Shown here: in pieces, positions 11,501-23,599 of the stretch
Numbering within the stretch: position 1 is the stretch's first letter
Layout: every line of letters begins with the position of its first letter
Source: Acheta domesticus
Taxonomy: Eukaryota > Arthropoda > Insecta > Orthoptera > Gryllidae
Direction of reading: 5' to 3'
Length of the DNA: 64,000 nucleotides
NCBI GenBank assembly: GCA_031308135.1
Contig: JAHLJT010009419.1
Coordinates: forward strand, 31,338,869-31,402,868
Made by a program: the position numbers and the translations under genes
Notes under the pieces: model-generated
Database searches by the model: none
The model's input: the letters and a program-made list of their open reading frames with translations, nothing else
What the model was told of the DNA's origin: nothing

Positions 11501-12009
11501 AGGTGTCTGCACCCGACTTCCGTTTAAAAAAGCATCAGAAACTACCTCACGAGCTCCAAGTTAACCCTATGCTAAGTTTTTTTTTGCGTAGTTGTTCTGA
11601 TAACTTTGCTAACCGGAACATCAATGTGATGTTCTACATGTTTAATGCAGCTTTGAGAAGTGAAGGGTTTCATTTCTTTCTATACGCATTCTTTTTTATT
11701 ACAAATGATAGAAAAAAACGATTTCGGTGTAACTTGATAAACAAAAATGAAAGGATAAAAGAATTAAATCATGGAAATGTCACAGTCATAATCACTCAGA
11801 CGCAGGAAGGTAAAATACTATAAATATTGATTTTTATAATTTACATTGTTCAAAACAGTGGTCACCCCGACCGGAAATGAAACGCAGGATTCTTGGCTTA
11901 CGCCCATTTATTTTGAATACTAATCTTCTAGCACGACCAATCGGCTTGGCACATTTTCTTAGACCTGATGAATTTCCCGTTACATGAAACGGGTTATGTG
12001 AGAAAATAG
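11500..12009. other. A+T-rich DNA with a 106-codon frame
   Basis: A plus-strand frame at 11,503-11,823 gives a Phe/Asn/Lys-rich peptide with no recognisable motif. I regard it as a probable chance frame. Nothing else is supported. Confidence 0.4.
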
Positions 12010-12732
12010 TGTCAATCGAGTACTACGCGCGAATCACCCAGGTCGATAGCGTAAAGGTGTAGGCAGTGCGGAGACGGGATGGGGGCCCCGAGACGCCCGG
12101 ACCTTAACTCGGGTGGTCCCCAGTTGGGCTCTTGGCTTCGTCGTGGCAGTGGCCCAACACTCTGGGCAAAGACGAGGTACTTGGTGTACCGGCACATGTG
12201 AGTGGCGCGTTGTCATGCAGGCAATATTGACTCCGGTACTAGCCCGGGTAGCTAGGAGCTCTGAGCATGCAGGGGGCCCCATTACCCAGGCACTGTATGG
12301 GAAGGTTGTCGCGAAGGCTAACTGGGTACCGGCCGGATCCGGTTACCAGCCTGATTGCGTCCTTGTGCGTCGGCGGGGGTTAGGATAAAGGCTAAGGCCT
12401 AGGGGCCCACTCCGGAGACTTGTCCCTCTGGTGGAACAATATCGAGGGTGGGATTGTAGCCCACGCTAGGAATACCAGCGGGACACTGCCTCCATCGGGA
12501 CGAGCTCCAATTTCCCATCCGGACTCCCAACAGATGTGATAGTGTAGTGCATGTGAGTGTAATTATATGTAAATAAGAGACGAGGTTAGGACAAGGAAGA
12601 GGAAGGAAAGCTCTCACTAGTGACGAGGCCCTTTGTTAGGATACTGCTCCGGAATTCGCCTGGTGTTGATCAGACAAATCACAGAAAACTACTGATCAAA
12701 GCTGTCAGAATTATCCTCGAGACAGCGTCTTA
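12010..12732 (-). mobile_element. SINE family B copy 1, truncated, with a G+C-rich extension
   Basis: On the minus strand, 12,732 to about 12,420 aligns by eye with the body of the element at 51.6-52.0 kb: the TGATCAGTAGTTTTC-type segment, a CCTTGTCCTA segment, a TGCACTACACTATCACAT segment and the AGCTCGTCCC segment occur in the same order. The tRNA-like head is missing, so this copy is 5'-truncated. The remaining 12,010-12,420 is unusually G+C-rich single-copy sequence with sharp edges and no counterpart in the other copies. It may be a longer subfamily tail or a second element. Confidence 0.6.
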
Positions 12733-12801
12733 ATTCTCAATCATGTTGTAAATATAGCCCCTGAAAGACCCTGAAAACTGTCGTTCCTCAATGCTGCAAG
12801 A

Positions 12802-12843
12802 ATGGACAACAAAAAGGAACTGTCGGATTCTCTCTTTGCATGG
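12802..12843 (+). CDS. possible short exon ending in a splice donor (weak)
   Basis: ATG at 12,802 opens 14 codons (MDNKKELSDSLFAW) that end exactly at a TGG|GTAAGC splice-donor match at 12,844. The frame closes six codons later if unspliced. Its donor phase does not fit the candidate exon at 13,030, so the two cannot be joined directly. It may be coincidence. Confidence 0.12.
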
Positions 12844-13029
12844 GTAAGCACGGTAGCAGACAAGTGTTGATCTTCAGCTCCAGTACCACAAAGAGGTTAC
12901 AATAGCTATGAGAAAGCAAGATGATACCAGTAAAAGTTTTTTGAACTCCTTTCATTGATGCCGACAGACTGTTTTATTACTAGGAATTCCGTCTTAGCTG
13001 CTAGTACGGCCTCCGATTCCTTTCAATAG

Positions 13030-13176
13030 CAGAGCTCTTTGTACATGACGAAGGTTCTTCTCACACTAGTGAATACACAAGTTCGAAGAACGACAATCAT
13101 AAAAACGTTTTAACTGATGCATTTCCAGGAATCAAATGGAGCTCCCAACAGAATTTCGTAGAGGCACTGTCGCGAG
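13030..13176 (+). CDS. candidate internal exon, 48 codons
   Basis: A pyrimidine tract followed by CAATAG|C (acceptor AG at 13,028-13,029) and a GAG|GTAAGC donor (GT at 13,177) bound 147 bp that is open in one frame. It reads ELFVHDEGSS at the start and FPGIKWSSQQNFVEALSR at the end. Composition is balanced and not repetitive, unlike the flanking A+T-rich DNA. It has no in-frame ATG and I recognise no domain. A relic of a transposable-element protein is an alternative. Confidence 0.2.
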
Positions 13177-13249
13177 GTAAGCAATTTCGTATTCATCATA
13201 CAGAAATTTAGTGTTCCACTAAGAGTAATTTTCAGCAGTGAAACTGAAA

Positions 13250-13965
13250 AATAACCTCTGATTGGCGGAATATGCATTAATAAAAAAATATATTTGATGG
13301 CATATGTTATGAAGATTACAAAAAAGAGTTACCATTTACGTTAGTGCTGATTTAAATTTTAGGTTTTAGTAAATCATTTTAATTATTATGACCTTTCTTC
13401 AATATTTTCAAACTGATCATTTATTCTTTATAAGCTTTTTGCACTAATATTTTAGGGATAAATGTATTTTTGCCTATTTTTGATAAAATACATACCTGAA
13501 CTACTGGGTTCTACTTATGAACAATAGTGATTCGATTTAATGCAACATACAATCAGATCCTAGTAATTTTCAAGTCGAGTTAAAGAAAGAAATTACTTTC
13601 ACTTCTAATTCAGTATTTATAATGCGGTGGAAGTACCATAGCTTTCAACTAAAAGTAATAATATACATTAAAAAAATAATTTTCCCTTTTTAATTTGTCG
13701 AGCCTTTGTTTTTCAATAATGTCATTACACCTTCGAAATTATGCATATGAAATTCTTCGGAAACAAACATGTAATAATAGGGAAGTGAGAGACATGTTAG
13801 AAAATTTTGTGAGATTGAAACTTCATTAACTGATTACAGCAACAGACTTGAAAAGCAGGCTGTGTTAACTCTACATTGGAGAGCGCTCTAATTAAACCAT
13901 AAATTCATATTAAACGATGGAGAGTGGTCGTTTGAACTCGCAGATGAGAAGCGAATGTGGTGATG
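13250..13965. other. A+T-rich unique DNA
   Basis: Nothing supported beyond background sequence. Confidence 0.5.
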
Positions 13966-13969
13966 ATGA

Positions 13970-14960
13970 ACTTCACAACGCTTCGAAAGTTTCAACTTCC
14001 GTTTTATTGAAACAAAATTCTAGATTCTTAGAGATAGAGACCCGATAAAGAAACAAATGCCTTTTAACTTTCTCGCCCTTACGAAGGTACTTCGTTAAGA
14101 AGATGCTCGTTACTTCGTACTTCGTTAAGTTATGTAATCGTGCGTCGGAAAACGGTGAATTTTCGGCAGAAAAACTCTTATTGCCGGGTCCTGGTAACAA
14201 AAAAGTGGATGAATTCTATTGCCAAATATAGAGAAAAGTTCCTCTGAAACGTGCTGTAGCCAGAATCCACGTTTTAAGGGACCTTAATACCCAAAAATTG
14301 ATTGATAGCAAAATGTCCGTGTGTCCTTCGATCTGCCCGTCTATGGTCAATGCTAGCTCCTAAACTGTTCAGCCAATTTTCTTTCAAATTGGTATTCCCC
14401 AATTGATCTGAACAAAACGGCTTTGGGAGGTGTAAACGGATATTTTCATTTTTAAGGGTACTTTACATATAGCCTCAAATCATTTTCAAACTTTTTTCAA
14501 AAATAGCATAAGATTTTCTATCAAATTTTGTCCTCTAATAGATTAAAGGACGCTTAAGAGATTGGTGCATAATTGGTGCCATAATCGTTGAAATCCCGGA
14601 TTGTTTCGAAATTGTAAAAGTGAAATTTCTTTTGAGCGTCTTCCTACAAGCATAATATTGTACAGAGATTATTTTACTTAATGAAATCTGTTCCTTCAAG
14701 ACGGATGTTTAAATAAGTTCAAGTTTGATTATTCGAAAATATGAGTAGTTTTCGTGTAATTTGGCGCAAAATATAGGCAATGTTTTATAAATTTAACGTT
14801 TTCTCTACCCAAAACCGCTCAAACCCTATTCTTTAATTTTTTTCCACCAATAGTAGAAGGAATGCTCGTTTTCGATGAACTCTCTGAATTTCTCAAGAAA
14901 TAATGCAAGAAAGTATGTGATTTTATAGAACCACTAGTTTTCTGTTATGACTTTCTCACT
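13970..14960 (-). repeat. dispersed non-coding repeat R, copy 2
   Basis: Inverse orientation relative to the copies at 8.7 and 34.4 kb. It carries the terminal motif set: TTTTAACTTTCTCG, GGGTCCTGGTAACAAAAAAG, then GGGACC...CCCAAAAATTGATTGATAG and GTCCGTGTGTCC, followed by the TCTTCCTACAAGC motif. The paired presence with copy 3 (23.6 kb) of the GTCCTGGTAgCAAAAAA segment supports family membership. No coding frame. Confidence 0.5.
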
Positions 14961-16925
14961 TTTAACAAAAGAAATCACTTAATTGAGACTGTTTTGGAAG
15001 AATTTTTATTTTACTTTTTGTCTATTAATACTACTTTGTGTTTTTATTATTTTCTTGCACACTTGTTCTTTTTCTTGCAATATTATTACTTATTTTATTT
15101 TTACACTCTCTTCAACAGACATAGTATATTATAGTATTACAACTAACGGACTCAAATTGTCCTCTTATCCAGATATGTTTTTGATACACAGAAACAGCTT
15201 GGATATATGTACTTCCAGTGATTCCAGTTATTGACTATATGGTAAATATTTTATTGTCGATGTAAATTTGTTACATTCCAACTTAATTACTAATACAGGT
15301 AAGCTTCTGTCAGCTTATACAAGAATATAATAAATGCTTCAAAATATAATACATTTTCTGAAGTTCAACGACTTAAAATCTATGGTCAAAAGTAATTTAA
15401 AAATATTGCAAAAATTATGATTCTAAATTCTAGAAAACAATTTAACTGAAACGTTGCCCACATGTGATTGCTAATTAAAACAGAATAAATCATATTTATA
15501 TATAAAAACTGAATGTCTTTAAAATAAGAGCTTTTTTATTAATAGGTAAGTTTTTAATTATTTTATTTTGATTCCTTTTTTGCTGTCCATTTGAAAAAAA
15601 ATAAGTGCATTTTTGCCTGCGAATTTTAAAAAACAACAAATGACTAAACATTCGAGTCTACTTCCCTACTACCTTCTACAACTAGCGTTACTCCATCACC
15701 CAGAATTATAATAAAGTTCACTTAAAAGTTATTTAAATTCATATATTCATTTAAGTTTTCATAAGTATGCTGAGAAGGACTAAAAGGACAAAAATATTAA
15801 AATAATGACAATGCCACCACGTAAGTACTTAATATGAGATACCTGTTTAAGGCGTACTAAACCAGTGTGTTGTTACTGATTATTAAAATGTCTTACACTG
15901 TCGTTACAAATAAATCCAAGGCGAGAGAAAATAAGCTCGATTCTAGAAGCTTTGCATTTGCAACTTGTAAACAGCTATCAAGAAAAGAAGCCAAGTTCTT
16001 GGCTCACAGTCAACAGCAGGCGCGGGAAAAGTTTCAGTGTCGCTGCGATACGAGTTAACTTCTCAGAAAGTATCATACTAATACAAAAAGGGAAATGCGG
16101 TATTTCATTTGCATAATCATTTCACGTCTCTTTGAAGAGTTAATGTCGAATTCACATTGTTGAGAGAAATGTTTCCTGTTTGTAATTTTTCACTTCTACA
16201 AACTTCAAAACAAACTTAATCCAGTGAAAAACTGGAGGTTCATAAAAGTTATCATAGAAAAGAATGCATGTTAATCGTACGATACTAGCAGATTTCTATC
16301 TACTTACAAAATACATTCAGAAACAAACGATAAATTAAAATCGAAATATAGCAAATGGTATTGAAAATTAATCAGTATGTTTGTAAGTAATTATGTAATA
16401 TGTTATTTATGAGGAACATACATATCCATTGTACACTCAAATAATCTTCAAAAAAAATTTTCTGAATAGATGGTTATGATGCAAATACTATATTCATAAT
16501 AATTTCAAAACTATAAGGGTAGGATTATCAGAAGAAGTCTCAAATATGATTACATTCAATGACAATTTTATATTCATGAATTCTTTTTTATGAACTTGAA
16601 AGTTATCTTTTCATTCTCATTAATAATGAATTAAATAAAAATACAAACTACATTTCCCTTAAACGCACATTTTGTCTTTAAATTATTCTCTCAATATTTA
16701 GGACTAATATTTGAGATTCTTGATAGTCACTTGCGTTAAAAAATACCTCTAATACTTTCTGATGCCATTTCATTTCATTCCTTTTCATTCCACTAGGAAA
16801 TTATGGTTTACGTTCAAATCATAGATAGTTTAAGAAAAATATTTGTCTCAATTATTTGAGTTTCATAAGAAATTAACTATCGAACACTAGTCAAAGAAAT
16901 ACCATTTAATCTATCTTTCGTACCC
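14961..16925. other. A+T-rich unique DNA
   Basis: Contains an 83-codon hydrophobic frame (14,983-15,234 +) of Phe/Leu/Ile-rich character that is typical of T-rich DNA. Nothing else is supported. Confidence 0.5.
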
Positions 16926-16929
16926 AAGT

Positions 16930-17350
16930 AAATGCGCTTCTCCGTACCATTAAGTCAGGCAACAATGGAAGGCGCAAAGCCCGCACGTTGCATAACAGAT
17001 ACGGGAAGCCAAATGACGAGCTCACGACCCGATACAACGCCGGCCCCCGCCTCCGCCCCCGCCCACGCTCGCGCTGCGTCAGCAGAACGGGGACGGGGAG
17101 GATGGGGTGGAGGGGACGGGGAGGACGGGGAGGGCGTGCGGCCGGCCGCTCAGCCCCGGAACGGCCACGAGGAGGTCACCGCCACAGCGCCACTCGCTGG
17201 CTCAGCACGCGGCGTTGGGTCGCCCGCACCCCGGCGACCGGCGCACGACCTCGTGCCGCCACGCCCCTCAACCCGCCGCTGCGCTGCGTCGCCAGCTCGG
17301 TTACCTCCCCCCAGCACGCGCCCTGCGAGTAGCGAACTAGAACCCGTCCA
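16930..17350. promoter_or_regulatory. CpG island
   Basis: Sharp onset of G+C-rich, CpG-dense sequence at about 17,030. It contains a G-rich GGGGACGGGGAGGA run (17,088-17,135). Long frames on both strands follow from composition. A plus-strand ATG at 16,971 begins MEGAKPARC..., similar only in its first four residues to a frame in the island at 53.1 kb. I do not call a gene. Confidence 0.45.
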
Positions 17351-17391
17351 CTGCTCCCAAGCATATCCCGACCACAAAAGCACACCCTGCG

Positions 17392-17650
17392 TCCTCGCCA
17401 CGCGTCCTCGCCTCGCTACGTGTCCTCCCAACGCGTTTTCATCTGGCGCCCTCGCCACGCATTCTCGCCACGAATTCCCGCCACGCGTCCCCGCCACGCG
17501 TCCGCGCCACGCGTCCCCGCCACGCGTCCCCGCCACGCGTCCCCGCCACGCATCCCCGCCACGCGTCCCCGCCACGCGTCCCCGCCACGCGTCCCCAGCA
17601 CGCGTCCCTGCCATGCGCCTTCGCTATGTGCCCTCACCCCGCGTCCTCGC
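17392..17650. repeat. 13-bp minisatellite, unit CGCCACGCGTCCC
   Basis: The unit CGCCACGCGTCCC recurs every 13 bp, clearest at 17,480-17,595, with more degenerate CGCCACG/CGTCCTC units on both sides. Because 13 is not a multiple of 3, every frame reads the same 13-residue repeat (RVPATRPRHASPP on +), which explains the overlapping open frames on both strands. The unit contains ACGCGT (MluI-type) palindromes and several CpGs. Confidence 0.85.
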
Positions 17651-17719
17651 CACGCATCATAGCCATACTTTGTCGCCACTCATCGTCATCACTTTTACTC
17701 TCATGTACTCTACGTGATA

Positions 17720-20130
17720 GGAATTAGCGGCTCACTCCCCAGACTCCTCTCAATTCCTGCGTTGTATCCTAACTCACGCTTTGCATCCGCTTTATCCCTA
17801 GCATCGATGTCATTTCCTTCCCAATATCTCTCCAAAACTAACGGCAACCGTCAGGCATCTCTGTCGAACAATTTGCATTGCTCCATACACTGCACGCTGT
17901 TCAGAACATCACCCAGAGCGTAGCCATGAACACTGGTGCAACGTCCTTGTCCTTGAACGTGAACTTGTCTTCTCTGTAGTGTGTGCGCATGTTTTATTTA
18001 TGGCGCTGAAGGTCTAACTTTTGTTGAATTTCTGAGCGATGGTTAATTTCTGAGGCGGCGTGACTTTCACGTTGAAGAATAGTGTTTATTTACAGTACAG
18101 AATATCCCAATAAATAGATTTTTTGAAAACCTTGGTAGATACATGCATGAGAAATGCATTGTTACCATTTGGTTACAACAGGCACATAGATCTTACTTAA
18201 CCCGGGAGTGCTCGCAGTAGATGTGAGATCCAAGACACGACACTTTTATGTTCCTGAATTATCGCGATGCATTAGTCGTCTGATATTTCATGTATTCCGT
18301 AATTGTATTTTTCTAAGAACGCCTGGCCTACTATTTTTATCCCTTCCTTGAATCATTTCCCGTGAGCATGTTGAAACTTGATCGTTGCGCTGCACGATAT
18401 TTGCCAGATACATTACGTGCACTGGAGTCAGTGCATTGTGAGCTCCTAGCGTAAGTGGTACGTATCATGGCATTTTCAGGTGTGTCTATGAAAAGTGTCT
18501 ATTCAGAAAATGTAATCATTTGTATTATCTATGATTGAGAGTAATAATTTCTTCCCAAAGAGATTTGCAGAAGACGTCTGTAGGAAAATGAAAAAAAACA
18601 TATGCAAACCTTGCAAAATGAAAAAAAGACAAGGACTTTCTAAATAATTTTGTGAAAAATATAGAATACGTGTTTGCTTAGAACATTCAAAAATCGTTTA
18701 TGGGAGTTGTATTTAATATTACTTAATAAGGTAATAAGATGTTTAATGAATTTTCGTATACTTGATCAATTTTTACCTTTCTCTCCTTAAGGGTTCAGAC
18801 AAGGTTTCTGCAATATAGGATTCATTAACAATTGTATTGGGTGACATATACAAACTAAAAAAATCGTATGCCAGTAAATAGAGTTTCAGACAATTTGCAT
18901 TCACAAGAAGTTGCAACTATATCTCAGAGATACATTGCGGGCTCTGACGTGAGTCTATCTCTTGGGGAATCTCCCATATGAACATACAGATTCATTTGTA
19001 TCACAGAAACTACGTTTAGGAAATGGTGCAATACTGATTTGAAGCTACTACAGGTTTTTATTACTGTAATAGAGGTATAGATTGGTGAATAAATGAAAAA
19101 TCCAATACCGTTGGTTTCTCCTTTTAAGTAGCGAGAGTCTGACTTCAGTGATTTGTTTTCCGATGAAGATAAAAAGGCAGTCACTGGTGAAATATTAAAT
19201 TGTGTACAAACACCAAATGAATATTTTGAACTTTTCTAAATGCGCAATAACAAACAATATATACGAAGAAAACATTAGTGTTAAACATCTAATTTCCGTA
19301 GCTCTATTGTCGACCTAGCGCATGAGAAAATAAAAGTACAAAATGGAATTGTATCTAAAGGAGAAAACGCATTTTTTTTTCGGGTTTCATGCAAACTGGA
19401 AGCAGTTTAAACAACTATTATCATCATCAAAAATAAACAAAATGTAAAACATTACAAGGATTACATCTTTAAAACGGCGTGTCGGATTATATCTTACAAA
19501 CACAAAGAATTGTTTTAATTATTAACGGAAAAAATAGTTTTACAGTATTTAATTCTGATCCCATTAAAATTATTAATTTTCTTATCTGCCCAATATATCC
19601 ATATGAACACATTTCATAAAAAATAAACTTTTAAAGGAAGAAGGTTGGAAATTTTTCCCCCTGCCTTCTGATGTTACCATTTATTTTTTGGTTTAAATAT
19701 TTTGTTTCTCAATAATAAATAAATTGAAAGTGAATGTTTTTTATTTTTGCAAACAATATAAAAATGGGAAAATTATGCTCCTGAGTCGTCCATTGCATTA
19801 AATTTTATCAATTTTACCAATATTTTAGAATTAGTTTTAATAAATAACTCTTATAAAAGTGTTGTGTAATGTTGTTTCATTTGAGTGCATATACAAAACA
19901 AGACTGTTAATAAATGCAACAAGGGACTGTAACGACATAATAAAAATTTATAAAATAAATTACGGGCGTATTAATAACATAAATTAACACATTGAATCAC
20001 CACTAATTCCTCTCCTGGGCTATACTTTTGACGCCATACTTGGCTACGTTCTCGGGTCAAGTCTTTTCGCTCGTGCGTTCAACGAAATATTTAGTGCTCC
20101 AATCGGAAAGTTCAAGGAACGTGTGTTGGC
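17720..20130. other. A+T-rich unique DNA
   Basis: Small chance frames only. No gene or dispersed repeat is supported in these 2.4 kb. Confidence 0.55.

Positions 20131-20132
<2 letters not shown>

Positions 20133-20178
<46 letters not shown>
20133..20178. repeat. (GT)23 microsatellite
   Basis: Twenty-three uninterrupted GT units; potential Z-DNA former and likely length-polymorphic. Confidence 0.95.
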
Positions 20179-20179
<1 letters not shown>

Positions 20180-20930
20180 ATGTTAGTGGACGTCAGTTGT
20201 GGAAGTGGGGGAGACCACGCACGCGCTGTTTCTGTGGAGTGCGCTTTTGTTGGATTTTTAGCCTGAAAACACGCAGTTGGCCAATAAATTAACGCTTCCC
20301 ACAAATGCCACAGGCACGCTCTCGCACTAATGTTCATTTAAATAATTAACAGCGTTAAGATAATTTTCAGAGCGCATACGCGGTAGTGCACTTGAGTAGT
20401 GATTCATTTTCATATAATGAGCGGACCCATTTTCTCACTTAAAGATGATATGAGCACTGGTTCCAAGATTTACCACTCTCACTTTCATATCAATTAGTAA
20501 ATTAATGAACAAAAGTTTACTATTATCATTTAATTTTTCGTACTGGTTTAAATATTTGTTTATGAATTAAAGCAGAGTTTCACACATTTAAATATTATGT
20601 TACTATTAAAGCTTGCTGTAAAAATTTTTCTGGAAAAGCGAAGATAAAAATTTTTTGGATAAATTTAGAAAATTTAAATTATGGTAAAATTGATTTTATA
20701 TTCTTTATATTGAATTGAATAACGTTCCCTGAAAATAAGACGAAATACAAAGAGCAAATGGTGTTCACAAGAAATTCTTATTCAATAACTTTTCCACAGA
20801 GAACAGATTCCTGAAATGCATGTGCGGTTTGAAGACACCAAAATTACATACTGCAGGCCTTTCGGGCGTAAAAACCTCTAAATATTTCGTTCTGAAAGCA
20901 CCTAGGCCATAAAATAGCGGCGGAATTCAT
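20180..20930. other. A+T-rich unique DNA
   Basis: Nothing supported. Confidence 0.5.
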
Positions 20931-20934
20931 CGCA

Positions 20935-21340
20935 GAAGCGGCGAGAACGACCGGGATGGTAAATAATTCATGCGAGCGTTTCATGAAAACATCGCGGCCG
21001 GCGCCATCGCCGTTGCCGTTGCCTCTTCCCCCGTCATCTTCCCCGCGCTATCGGCCTGCTCGCCGCCACCCTCGCCAACTCAGTCGCCTCCGTTCCTGCC
21101 ATCGCTTCCAACACCCCCACTACCGTTTCCTACACAGGTTCTACCGACCCCACTATACTTTCCCCCTTCCGTCTCCACCTCCCGCAATGCCACTACTCTC
21201 GACATCCACAGAGTCCTACGGCTACGCCACCCACGACGGCCCCGATGCCTCGACCCCTCTCAACGATCACAACGCCATCGACGCTCACATGCCCTCTCCG
21301 TTGATTATGTTTTCTAAGCCTCCGCTGCCTGCGACGGAAC
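20935..21340. other. C-rich CpG-containing tract
   Basis: Starts with a CpG-dense patch (GCGGCGAGAACG, CGCGGCCGGCGCC) and passes into a C-rich, G-poor + strand. Frames on + are compositional (Pro/Ser/His-rich). No fixed repeat period is seen here, unlike the following segment. Confidence 0.5.
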
Positions 21341-22310
21341 TGCCACCTTCGTATCAAGTCTTCCTAACCTCTTTCCGTCTTCACAGCCCCCAACACCGCC
21401 CCTTCCACGCCTGTCTCCCCGAGAACTCTCTCCCACGACATCAGCTTTCATTGCCCCTCCCAACCCCTATGCCCCTAAACTCTTTGGTCTTCACAACCCC
21501 CATCGCCCCTAATACCTCCCTTCCCACACGTGTCTCCCATCCCTACCTATGAACTCCACCTGCCAGTACCGCAGCTTTTATAGCCCCTCCCTACCCTAAG
21601 ACACCAACATCTTTGGCTCCTACAGCCCCCCATCGCTCCAAATACTGCCCCTCCCACACCGGTCTCCCAGCCCTCCCACAAACTGCACCTCCCACCACCG
21701 AAGCTTTCATCATCACTTCCCATCCACAGTCCCCAAACTCTTTGGTCTCCAAGTCTCTCACCGCCCCCAATACCGCCCTTCCGACACCAGCCTCCCAGCC
21801 CTCCCACAAACTCCACTTCCTACCACCGCATCTTGTATTGCCCCTCCCCAACCTCTTTGGTCCCCATAGCACCTCAACAATACACCTCCCACTTCTGTTT
21901 CCTATTCCCCCCAACAAATTCCATATCCTACTAACACTGCTTTTGCCGTCTCTCTCCGTCCCTAAGTCCCCAACATCTTTGCTCCTCACAGCCCACCATC
22001 ACGCCAATATCACCTCTCACACACACGGTCTCCTATCCTTTGCCACAAACTCCACCTCTCACTACCGCTGCTTTCATCGCCCCTCCCCACCTCTTTGGTC
22101 CCCACAGCACACCCATTACTCACCATACAGCCCCTCTCACTGTTTCCCAGCCGTCCCACGAACTCCTCCTCAGCTTTCATTGCCCCTTCCCATCCTAAAT
22201 CCCTAACCTCTCTGGTCCCCACAGATCCCCACCATCCCCTCCATCACCCCATTACCACCTCTCCCACACCGTCCTCCTATTCCTCCTCCCGAACTCCCCC
22301 TCCCGCTAGC
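21340..22310. repeat. degenerate tandem repeat, unit about 130 bp, C-rich on +
   Basis: An ordered motif series recurs about seven times: TTTGGTCCCCACAGCCC, a CATCGCCCCCAATACCGC block, CCTCCCACACCGGTCTCCCA, CCCACAAACTCCACCTCCCA and CCACCGCAGCTTTCATCGCC. Units are diverged, with indels, and spaced roughly 110-135 bp apart. The overlapping frames on both strands (up to about 200 codons) are by-products. Confidence 0.7.
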
Positions 22311-22720
22311 TGCTTTCCTCGCCTCCCGCCCACCGTCGCCTCCTGGCGAACAGCGGCGGGAGGCGGCGTCCCGTCGACCGCGTATTCCCGCGCGTGCCTG
22401 CCTGCCAGCCTGCCTCGCGCTGCGAGGCGGAGGCGGCGGGGCGGAGCGTGGCGGCGCGGCGCGAATGCTCCGGAGACGCCGAGGCGCGGGCGCTGCGCGG
22501 CGCGGCGCGAGGGGGCGCGGCGCGAGGGGGCGGGGCGAGGGGGCGGGAGAGCAAGTTCCCTCTTTTCCATTTCCGCGAGTGCGGCGCAGAGGCACCGCCA
22601 GCGCCAACGCGCGCTCGCGCCCGCGCGCGACGTGACTGCGAGGTCCCACGCGGCGAGGCGAGGCAGGGCGGTGCCGGAGTGGAAGAATGCACATGCTGAC
22701 GGGCAGGCCCAGGGGGGCGG
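22311..22720. promoter_or_regulatory. CpG island
   Basis: Extremely CpG-dense (GCGGCGCGGCGCGA and GGGGCGCGGCGCGAGG motifs at about 22,440-22,540). It directly precedes a TATA-box match and a splice donor on the + strand, so it is a good promoter candidate for a rightward gene. Confidence 0.55.
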
Positions 22721-22762
22721 AGCGGATGAGAGCAATGCAGGCGAGGGAGAAAGAGAAATGGG

Positions 22763-22771
22763 TATAAAAAT
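22763..22771 (+). promoter_or_regulatory. TATA-box candidate
   Basis: TATAAAAAT at the downstream edge of the CpG island. A TCACCG pyrimidine-A start element lies about 20-25 bp further on. The position, orientation and nearby donor at 22,885 are mutually consistent. Confidence 0.35.
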
Positions 22772-22792
22772 AGGATATCACCGCGGGAGAAA

Positions 22793-22885
22793 CTGCCGAG
22801 AGAGAAATGAGATTGGCTGTTCAAAGGAATACTGCAAGCAAAGTGAAGAAGCGCGCTATTTGAGCAGGAAAGAATAGATGTGAAG
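22793..22885 (+). other. candidate non-coding first exon
   Basis: Sequence between the predicted start and a GAAG|GTAAGA donor (GT at 22,886-22,887). It has an ATG at 22,807 followed by 18 codons and a stop, so it would be an untranslated leader with a short upstream frame rather than a coding exon. The start site is inferred from the TATA position, not observed. Confidence 0.3.
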
Positions 22886-22889
22886 GTAA

Positions 22890-23560
22890 GAACGAATATA
22901 CGAACTGAATATAGGAGACACGTTATTTAAAAAGGAATTGATTTCAAACAATGAGAAATATAAATAAGAACGCAATTGCAATCCCAATGCAAAACGTCAT
23001 TTACTTTGAAAATGTAAGACGAAGCAGTAAGCTACAGTACAGGTGAAAGACAAGAAAATAGAAAAATGCAAATAAGGCTGTAAATAATTATTTTTTTCCG
23101 AAATTTAGTACTGCCACCTCGAAGGGGCAAAGATAGGTATCACGTAAGCCACTCAATAATATTAACCAACTGTAAGTCGAAGAGTACGAGAACAAGTTTC
23201 TCTAATCATGGCGACGTTCAAATGTTTGCAGTCTGGTATGATATAAAACTGTTATTTGAAATGCAGATAATGAAAGAATCTCGAATGTGTGATGCGAACA
23301 CTCAGAGCAAGAGACAGTGCTGTTTATCTCTGTCTGTGGAAGAACTGAGCGGCGGGCTCTGGATTCACTCTCGACCTACATCGTATTTTATGTTACGAAT
23401 GTCTTTTGTAAGCATGTAATAAAAAAGTTGTTTAGACCTGTAGCAAAACGGATCTTTTACAGAGAAAAAAAATCGGTCATTAGTCGATATAGAATAGAAA
23501 CTGATGAAGAGGTACATGCTAGATTAGTTTACACGATCTTTCACCTTTTTAAACATTTAT
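22890..23560. other. A+T-rich DNA, possible intron
   Basis: Small frames of 65-100 codons with no recognisable motif. If the promoter at 22.76 kb is real this is the start of an intron. Confidence 0.4.
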
Positions 23561-23599
23561 GGCTCATTTCCGTTATTTATGTACTAAAATTGCAAAAAA

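Noticed and set aside
14983..15234. Hydrophobic 83-residue membrane protein
   Set aside because: Phe/Leu/Ile/Cys-rich peptide expected from T-rich DNA; no other support.
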